A DNA stretch of 64,000 bases from Cyathus striatus (Eukaryota; Basidiomycota; Agaricomycetes; Agaricales; Nidulariaceae). Position 1 is the first letter of the stretch, and each line of letters starts with the position of its first letter. The translations under genes were made by a program, and so were the position numbers. Below are positions 56,970 to 64,000 of this stretch, piece after piece. Under the pieces are notes generated by a model. That model saw only the letters and a program-made list of their open reading frames with translations, did no database searches and was not told the DNA's origin. The stretch spans positions 2,108,001-2,172,000 of the forward strand of contig JAOVFP010000001.1 in assembly GCA_025738555.1 (NCBI GenBank). Direction: 5' to 3'.

Positions 56970-59226
56970 CTATTTCTGTTTTGCTCTATAATCCATAGCA
57001 GCTTTCTTGCCTTCAAGTAATTTTTGTAAATTACTAAAGTTAGGCTTTAAACCTTCCCATACAGCCTTTGTATGATCTTTATCAGGCTCATCTTCTTGAA
57101 ACCAACTTTCCATTGCTGGATCATAACTCAACATTGGAAAGATCTTAAATGGGTACTGATAATATGTAGATGAAGCCATGAATACAGCAATTATCAGCTT
57201 TCTATCAATATGACAGTGGGCTATCTCTTCTAGAGAAGCCAACTCCATTTCTTTACTGAGAACCTCATTGATCTTACAGTATTTCAAGTATGTCATTTTG
57301 ATGCTGTCCTTCTTATCCACATTCTGAAGATGTTTAGGGATCTCAAAGTGATTTATAAGCAATTGAATTATGTCACTATTGCTCATTTCTGATTCAGATT
57401 TAGACTTAGAAGATGATGACTTATTAACTGTGGAAGATGGTTCTGGAATTTGCTGATCTACAGCACCATCTGCTAAAATCTCAACAATATACTTATTGTT
57501 CTCTTGTTTCCAATCAAGTGTCTCAGATCGCTGTAATGCTTTTGAGAATCTTCCTTTTAGCATCCATCTTCCATCTTTATGAACTGAAATAGGTGAATTT
57601 TTGTCAGACACAAGCTCCCAATATTCAGCAATGATCTCAAGAACACTAGCAAGATCAGACCCTGGAGTCTGATTGTCAATTACATAGTCTGCTTTGGTAT
57701 GATCACGTGTCAGGAATAAATAAATTTCGCCATTTGTGTTCTCTGGAAGAATCATTGATACATCCATTGATACATCTATATAAATGAATAAGTAAAACTA
57801 ATGAATTAATAAATAATACAAATATACCTTCTTCTTCATCTCCAAAGTTAAAGAAATTACCAATGGCATGCTGGCATGAAAATCCTCCAACTGCACGTGA
57901 GGCACCTTGAGGATCACTATCCGAGTAGCTTCTGACTGAGCTATGGGATTCTGAGTGACGTGATATCTTACTTATTGAGGTGCTTTGACTATCAGAATCT
58001 GAGCTGGAGAGCTCTGATCGACCATGTTTAAAATCAGAAGCTTTCTTAGGTGTACAATCAATATCCATCTCCTCTGACTTGCTTATTTCCTCAGACTCAC
58101 TCCTATTTTGTAACTCATCTATTTCCTTGAACTCATTCATTTCTTCTGATTCACCCATTTCTTCTGATTCACCTATCTCTTCTGATTCACCCATTTCTTC
58201 TGATTCATCTATTCCTTCTGACTCATCCACAGTAGCAAATGCATTAAGCTCATTGAGCTGCTTATTTGATTCAGAAGTGTTAGAAGATTCAGTGTCAGAA
58301 GATGACTCAGATGTAGTCTTAAATTTATCAATATTCAAACTCCCCAACTGTGAGCTCAGTGGTACAAGAATTTCCTCCTCATTCAATGAGTCACCTACTT
58401 TTTCAGCAGTGGCACTTGTGGATGTGGTCTTAGCAGGTGAGGAACTTGATGTTGAGGAGGAGGAGGAGGAGGAGGAGCAACAGATGTGTTATCATTCTCC
58501 AGAATTTGTTCCGCTCTACTAAATTAGTTAGAGTATTCAAGGTAAATATAACATTTACTTACGGGGTTAAATGCTTTGGCTTTCCTTGTACTTCATTAGC
58601 AATATCTTCTTGAAGTCATGTAACTGAAGTTTTTCTACATTTTAATGTTAGTTAGATCACATAAAGAACAAATTAAATTACTACATACTTAGGTTTTCCC
58701 CCTCCTTTTCCTTTCTCCTTTTTAGATGAAGATTCTGAGTTTTCTCTTTTTTTGGATTTTGTGTTAACCTGAGTTTTGGATTTCAAAGACTTGGACATAT
58801 TAGTGGGTTCATGAAGTGTATCCTTTCCTCCAGACTGTTCTTGTGCCTTATTTCCAGCAATTCTTGTGCTAGATCTCATAGACTTAGGCTTCTTAGATGG
58901 CTCAGAAGGTGTAATTGTCCCTCCTCCTGATTGTACTTGTGCCCTAGAAGCAACCCTAGAGCTAGATCTCACAGACTTAGGCTTCTCAGATGGCTCAGAA
59001 GGTGTAATTGTCCCTCCTCCTGATTGTACTTGTACCCTAGAAGCAACCCTAGAACTAGATCTCACAGACTTAGGCTTCTCAGATGGCTCAGAAGGTGTGT
59101 TTGTCCCTCCTTCAGATATTTCTTGTGTCTTAGAAGCAACTGAAGCAATTCTAGTGCTAGATCTAGAAGATCTGGGCTCAACCATAGAAGGATTGACAGA
59201 GTTTGAGGTTGAGGTTGACTTAGACA
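56970..59226 (-). pseudogene. KDZ-C gene 1: KDZ-linked accessory protein of unknown function
   Basis: ATG at 59226 (MSKSTSTSNSVNPS). The first exon is Ser/Pro/Lys-rich with about three tandem copies of a roughly 31-residue unit (TPSEPSEKPKSVRSSSRVAS). The next exon, matching KTSEMKRAEDAAADEE of KDZ-B, has TGA after KTSVT (about 58619) unless splicing skips it. A long acidic exon (58386-57835) has ESEEMGESEE repeats and ends FNFGDEEE. An intron leads to 57767-56970 with DGRWMLKGRF, HIDRKLIIAVFMASSTYYQYP, DPAMESWF and NFSNLQKLLEGK, equivalent to the C-terminal block of A and B. The order of blocks is conserved although the sequence is far diverged. Confidence 0.65.
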
Positions 59227-59779
59227 TGTTAGATACAGTGGATAGTGACTTTAAAGAGCAGGTGGGGGGCAGGACAGCAATCTCAGTGTGGATCAAAGTG
59301 GGAAGGGAAGAAAGATTTCATCACTTAGAAAGCTTACTATATGTGAGAATCTAATTATATTTCGGTCCAGCACACATTGATTCAAAAAAGTTAAAAATAG
59401 AACGGAGTCCATTAAGGTTCATGGCATGCGCCCACATTAAATTTACTAAAAATAGACTGATATCGGTCTAAATATATTGCCATTAAATCAATTGCCAGCC
59501 GGCCTCACACTGTAATAATAATATACCAGAATCAATTTCATCTGCATGCACTTGCAGCTTCCCATTAATAGTTTTCTTTGTATGTGCTTGCACCTTGCCT
59601 TGTACTATATTAATAACTTGTGTGTGCTCACAATCTCACTTTCTACTAATTTGCACTCACTCATAATCTCACAGGTTTGTTTATAACCATTATAACATAC
59701 AATATTTTTATTATTCTAATATACTAGCTACGCTAATACAAATAGAATAACAATGCTATTTAATGTGTATATGAAGATG

Positions 59780-60740
59780 CAGTGGTCTGGCAGTGGTGGA
59801 GGCGGCGCTGGTGTGGTGCTGGTGTTGGCAGTATAAGGAGAGGTCATCATCATCGCATGCGGAGAGGTGCTAGTGTTGGTGCTGGTGGTATGCGAACAGG
59901 TGGTGGTGGTGGTGGTACGTGGAGAGGTCGTGGTGGTGGTGGTGATGAGGTGGCTGGGAGAGGTGGTGATGGAGGTGGTAGCGATATGGGGAGAGGGAGA
60001 GGTTGTCATTGTAGTCGTCATCTGTGGGGACTTGGTGATGGAGGCGGTGTTGGTGGTACGCGGACAGATGGTCATGGTGGTGGTAGTGGTACTGGGAGAG
60101 GGAGAGGTCGTCATCGTAGTCATCATCCATGGGGACGAGATGCAGGACTTGGTGATGGAGGTGGTGGTGGTGGTACGTGGACAGATGGTTATGGTGGTGG
60201 TAGCAATATGGGGAGAGGGAGAGGTTGTTGTTGTAGTCGTCATCCACAGGGACTTGGTGATGGAGGCAGTGTTGGTAGTACGCGGACAGATGGTTGTGGT
60301 GGTGGTAGTGGTATGGGGAAGGAGAGGTCGGTGGTGGTGGTGGTAGCAGTACCGGGAGAGGGAGAGGGAGAGAGGTCATTGTCATTGTCGTCATCTGTGG
60401 GGACTTGGTGATGGAGGCAGTGTTGGTGGTAGCAGTATGGGGAAGGGAGAGGTCGGTGGTGGTGGTGGTGGTAGCAGTACCGGAAGAGGGAGAGGTTGAG
60501 AGGTCATTGTCGTCGTCGTCATCCATGGGGACTTGGTGATGAAGGCAGTGGTGGTGGTACGCAGACAGACAGTCGTGGTGGTGGTAGTGGTACGGGGAGA
60601 GGGAGAGGTCGTCGTCGTCGTCATCATCCATGGGGATGAGATGCTGGTGGTGGTGGTGGAGATGAGGTGGCTAGTGGGGACAAGGCGGCTGGTGGTGGTG
60701 GTGGTGGTGGTGGCAGTGGGATGGTAAATGGTGGTGGTGG
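59780..60740. repeat. GGTGGTGGTA-type array in KDZ-C
   Basis: Units of about 75-80 bp, for example GGTGGTGGTAGTGGTAC, GGGGAGAGGGAGAGGTCGTC, CATC(C/T)(A/G)TGGGGACTTGGTGATGG and AGG(C/T)GGTG, repeat about nine times. Strongly G-rich on +, like the arrays in A and B. Open frames on either strand are artefacts. Confidence 0.9.
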
Positions 60741-61019
60741 TCATCATTGTCATCATGAGGACGAGACAGCAGATGGTGGCAGTGGAGGTGAGACAGCTGT
60801 TCACGATGCAGGGGAGCCAGCCAGGGGTGAAGCGCCGGTGTCGTGCTGGAAAGTCGATGACATAGCATCGACGCACGATACGGCGGGGGACGGTGGTAGC
60901 GCCAGGAGTAGACGGGGATGAAGAATCCTGTTGATTGCAGCTGTCATCCGTCCCGATGCAGCCCAAGGAGGGAGAAGGGGCCTAACACGTGACGTGGCAT
61001 TGGCGACGACATGGGGATG

Positions 61020-61480
61020 GAGATGGAGAGTGTTCGTGGTGGCAGGAAAGGGGGTTGAGGAAGGGGCTTGAGGAAGGGGCTTGAGGAAGGGGAATCAACG
61101 ACATTGGAGGACGCTAGTGTTGTTGTTGTTGTTGTTGTCGATATGCAGCAGAGAAGGCTAGGAGGAGGAAGGTGAATCGGAAACGATGCGAGTGGAGCAG
61201 GAGGCTTACCTGATTCCAATCCTTGGCAACACTACGTTGGCATCGACGACATATGACGTCGATGCTTGAACATCACGGATTGTCCATCCAATGTTGAGGC
61301 CGGCGAGCACTGGGAAGGATGGTCGTTGAATGTGAAGGGGGACGGGTGTTGGGCGCAGAGGTGGACGGGCATTAAGCGTGGAGGGGGACAGGCGTTGAGA
61401 GTAGAGAGGGACGGGCAGTGAGAGCAGAGCAGAACGGGTGTTGACGGGGAAGATGTTGTGGTGGGAAGAACATGTCATTG
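61020..61480. repeat. Short G-rich repeats, second block in KDZ-C
   Basis: GAGGAAGGGGCTT three times (about 61057-61090), a (GTT)n run (61121-61136), and GGGACGGGCGTTGA-like units (61330-61445). Confidence 0.7.
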
Positions 61481-61571
61481 ATCAAAGAAAACAAATGTGG
61501 GGTTGTTATTTTTGTAGCACATGATATGACTGTGGAACTAGCTAAGTAGAATAGACATAAGTAACTTCATA

Positions 61572-61645
61572 AGGTCTGATAACCTAGTGGTAAGTATGTG
61601 CATTGTTAACTCTCCAAGGTCTTGAGTTCGAACCAGTGTGGGGTA
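61572..61645 (+). ncRNA. tRNA-like Pol III segment in KDZ-C
   Basis: TAACCTAGTGGTAAG (A-box-like), ATTGTTAAC (an anticodon-loop-like GTT), and GAGTTCGAACCAG (near-consensus B-box) are followed by eight T. 74 nt is ordinary tRNA length. Acceptor-stem pairing is poor by eye, so a functional tRNA is unlikely. Confidence 0.5.
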
Positions 61646-61714
61646 CTTTTTTTTATTATATATAAGTAAGAGTAATAAATCTAATGTACAAAGATTCTAC
61701 CAGAAAATCCACTT

Positions 61715-61990
61715 AGAATTCAGGTGGAGTCCAGGTAGAGTCCGTGTAGAGCTCAGGTGTAGCCAACCTGGACTCCACCTGGACTTACCTGGACTCTATC
61801 TGGACTCTACCTGGACTCCAGTGCTTCAGTCCAGTAGACTCCAAGTACAGTCCGGGTAGCACTTGGACTCTACCTGGACTCTACCCGGACTCCACCTGGA
61901 CTTTACATAGAAATAGGCTGATCATGATTCTGGCCAGAGTCTGGGTAGAGTCCAGGTGGAGTCCAGGTGGAATCTACATGGAGTCTACAT
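61715..61990. repeat. GGACTCC minisatellite, right end of KDZ-C
   Basis: GGTGGAGTCCAGGTAGAGTC units, then inverted CCTGGACTCTACCTGGACTC units, then direct units again before the terminal GTGGAGGAGTGTAAT. Confidence 0.9.
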
Positions 61991-62011
61991 GATTTTGTGG
62001 AGGAGTGTAAT

Positions 62012-64000
62012 GACCTCAAGTTCATTCATTTCTGCTGATGTGAAAAAGGAGAGACCTGAGTCTATGCCTTAGGTTGAGTGTCATGTAATATATAAATTGT
62101 GGAGCAAGCAGTCTGCTGTGAAACTTGTGTTTTATTTTACCATACCCCTGTTATTAAAGGTTCTTATGTACACTCCATCAATACATATTTCTATAACCTC
62201 CTTTCATCTCTGTACATATGTCAATCCTATGGACTATGCAACAATGGTTTTCTCTAGATGGACTGGCTGATATTGGAGACCAAAAACATGAAATGAACTT
62301 CTCAGTCCTTATCTGAACTACAATTGTGTAGATAAGGTCAGATGGTATAAGGAGTACCCCTTACTATTTTCAGACACATCAGCATATGACTACAAAGCTA
62401 GGTATATTGTTGTACAATGTCACTAACATGGATTGTGATAACAGTGCAGAAATGTGCAGGTGAGAAGTCCACGCTGGAATACACTAAGAGAATGGAATGC
62501 AAGCTAGTGTGAAGTGTAGCCCAAGGGCATAGAGACCTAGGGACCACTGGGGGGATGGAAAGTACATGATGTGATGGGAGGTAGGCATATGGGATAGTAA
62601 CTAGCGAGTGTTAGAGGTAACCTGTATGAGAACATGTGTGAGAACGAGACCTGCAAGCTATTGAAAAGGACATACCCATCCTCTTTGCCTATTCAACCTC
62701 TATGTCCATTCTCCTGCATACATTGTCTAAAGAGCCAGAGTTATGGAAGTCCCATCTGTTCCTGACCAAGCATCTGCTAAGAGAATGTAGGATGAAGGCA
62801 AAGGGTGGAGGAGTAGGCAACATAGGCCCTCGTCCTTCCAGAATGACAGAAACGATAGACCAGGGCACAAAAAAGAATGGGGTGCTGGCAAGCCAGATTG
62901 GTAAGTGAATATAAACACACTAGAACTACGGGTGCTGAGTTAGCTGGGGCCCCCATGCTCCACTGTGCAAGAAGTCAATCTGAATGTGGCATAAAGTGTA
63001 GTGTTGTTTCACCTATCAGATTGACACATACATCCAACATCAGTGTAGACCAGGAACAGACAAGGACGAATGAACCTCCTTAGCTCAGTGCACCACCTAT
63101 CTCCCCTCCCCCCCCTCTTCCCACAAGCTGATGTCCCCATATAGTCAGTAGTAGATGCTACATTCATGCAAGAAGATTATGGAATACCATAAGGTTCAAC
63201 TGATTGAGCAAGTAGTGATAGTTGAATGAAACATTGAGTGCTATGAGGTTCGGGATACAGGTGGAAGTAGGGAGAATGTAAGAGGTTCTAGGGGTGCAAT
63301 GTCAAGCACAAGCATAACATGAATGCATAACCGAGCATTGAAGGTTCCAATGGCACAGTGGTATAGGTATGTTCCTACTCAGAAAGTCATTGTTGCAGTA
63401 CCACCTAGTGACATCGCTCATCCAATGATGAATCCTCCACACAAGGACAGCCTAGCCTGCCCACTGCCTCCCTCTTTGGTACCACCACTGCATGTCCTCC
63501 ACACTCTATCCATCTCTCCTACAATGTCCTGCTACCAAGAATGACAATCTTGACCAGCCTACTCCCTCCCTCATACCAGTGCCACAGTGCACCATCCACA
63601 CTCTAAGAGCTATATCTCCCACCTCCCACGACATCCCACTACAAAGGACCACAATCTTGACTCCAAGCCCTGTTTTCATTGCTCATTATGGTTACATCGA
63701 GTGTTAGATATTCTGGGTTGCACAGCTTCTTTGACAGCTGTCACTTGTCATCTGTCATACTTGACAGTTCTGTGATTGACAGATCCTTGATTGACAGATA
63801 TGTGATTGACAGATATGTGATTGACAGATTGACAGCTGTCTGTTACCTTAGTTACATGGACCTTGGTTGGGACTTTGGTAGACACACTCACTATATAAAC
63901 ACTCTGTAACTTGGTAGTAGTTAACAAGTTTCCTCCCCATCTGTGTCTGTGTCTGTGTTTGTGTTTGAGTTCTTGCTCCACTATTACCCTCCTTTTCCTT
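62012..64000. other. 2 kb without a recognised gene
   Basis: Short open frames (62702-62908, 63323-63544, both +) have no motif I recognise. A TATATAAA-like box (CTATATAAACACTC, about 63892) and CT/GT-rich text near the right edge could precede a gene beyond the window. Confidence 0.4.
63735..63835. repeat. GATTGACAGAT short tandem repeats
   Basis: TGTGATTGACAGATA-type units repeat about four times, flanked by TTGACAGCTGTCA palindromes at 63731 and 63826. Confidence 0.75.

Larger units (their letters stand above)
53583..62011 (-). mobile_element. KDZ-C: most complete KDZ-class transposon
   Basis: Left end TTTCACTCCTCCAC (53583). Right end, reverse-complemented, ATTACACTCCTCCAC, ending near 62011. 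8.4 kb. Same plan as A and B but clearly diverged from them, with an extra intron in gene 2 and a GGTGGTGGT-type array in place of the GGGGAGGAGG type. Both genes are nearly full length. As in A and B, the right flank begins GACCTCAA. Confidence 0.72.

Noticed and set aside
61572..61645. Functional tRNA-Asn gene
   Set aside because: A and B boxes and a GTT at the anticodon position are visible, but acceptor and anticodon stems do not pair properly, so it is kept only as a tRNA-like segment.

Overview
The window looks like a transposon-rich, gene-poor, AT-rich stretch of a fungal nuclear genome, most likely an Agaricomycete (Basidiomycota). The reasons are introns of about 48-64 nt with GT..AG ends, a basidiomycete-type NB-ARC/TPR (NLR) gene, KDZ-class elements whose proteins carry CxC5/CxC6-like cysteine clusters, and chromodomain Ty3/gypsy elements. 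I cannot name the species. I see no rRNA, canonical tRNA, CRISPR array or intact housekeeping gene.

Layout. 1-1847: broken NLR gene on the minus strand. 2356-4812: weak host-like gene traces split by a 1.3 kb foldback element (2832-4150) with an 11-bp target-site duplication (TSD) and an 18-bp tandem array. 4813-9432: no clear gene, plus a 1.06 kb TIR element (8191-9248). 9438-16666: gypsy-1, a Ty3/gypsy element with 444-bp LTRs identical by eye and a 5-bp TSD. Its pol has lost the whole reverse transcriptase in frame, its gag is frameshifted, and it carries an antisense, spliced, TATA-headed gene for a Zn2Cys6-like coiled-coil protein. 16672-20077: minisatellites.

Three large elements in the same orientation follow: KDZ-A (20078-26738), KDZ-B (34821-45532) and KDZ-C (53583-62011). 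All share one plan. Reading along the transcribed minus strand, from the right end, it is: terminal TTTACACTCC-type repeat, GGACTCC minisatellite, tRNA-like segment, G-rich (on +) array, accessory gene of unknown function (gene 1), transposase-like gene with CxC5/CxC6/DDE features (gene 2), a second GGACTCC minisatellite, and the inverted terminal repeat. Every copy is broken differently: A and B have non-overlapping internal deletions and point lesions, while C is nearly complete apart from a 5-bp duplication and a nonsense codon. KDZ-B is also split by a 4.0 kb foldback element (36316-40333) with inverted arms of about 1.4 kb and an 8-bp, 7/8-matching TSD.

Between them lie a dead Tc1/mariner-like transposase (26763-27530), an unrecognised four-exon gene (27739-29562), a half copy of the 4 kb foldback element (29919-30850), a tnp2/Plavaka-like N-terminal fragment (34065-34820), and an unrecognised spliced gene interrupted by gypsy-2 (45690-52663). 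Gypsy-2 is the healthiest element: 610-bp LTRs with about 4 differences, 5-bp TSD, open gag and pol, and an A AAA AAA slippery heptamer directly before the gag stop. 62012-64000 has no recognisable gene.

How the parts relate: gypsy-2 encodes everything needed for its own copying, whereas gypsy-1 has identical LTRs but no RT, so it was probably moved in trans or lost RT at about the time it inserted. The KDZ elements look like a two-gene transposon family whose gene 1 has co-travelled with the transposase in all three copies.
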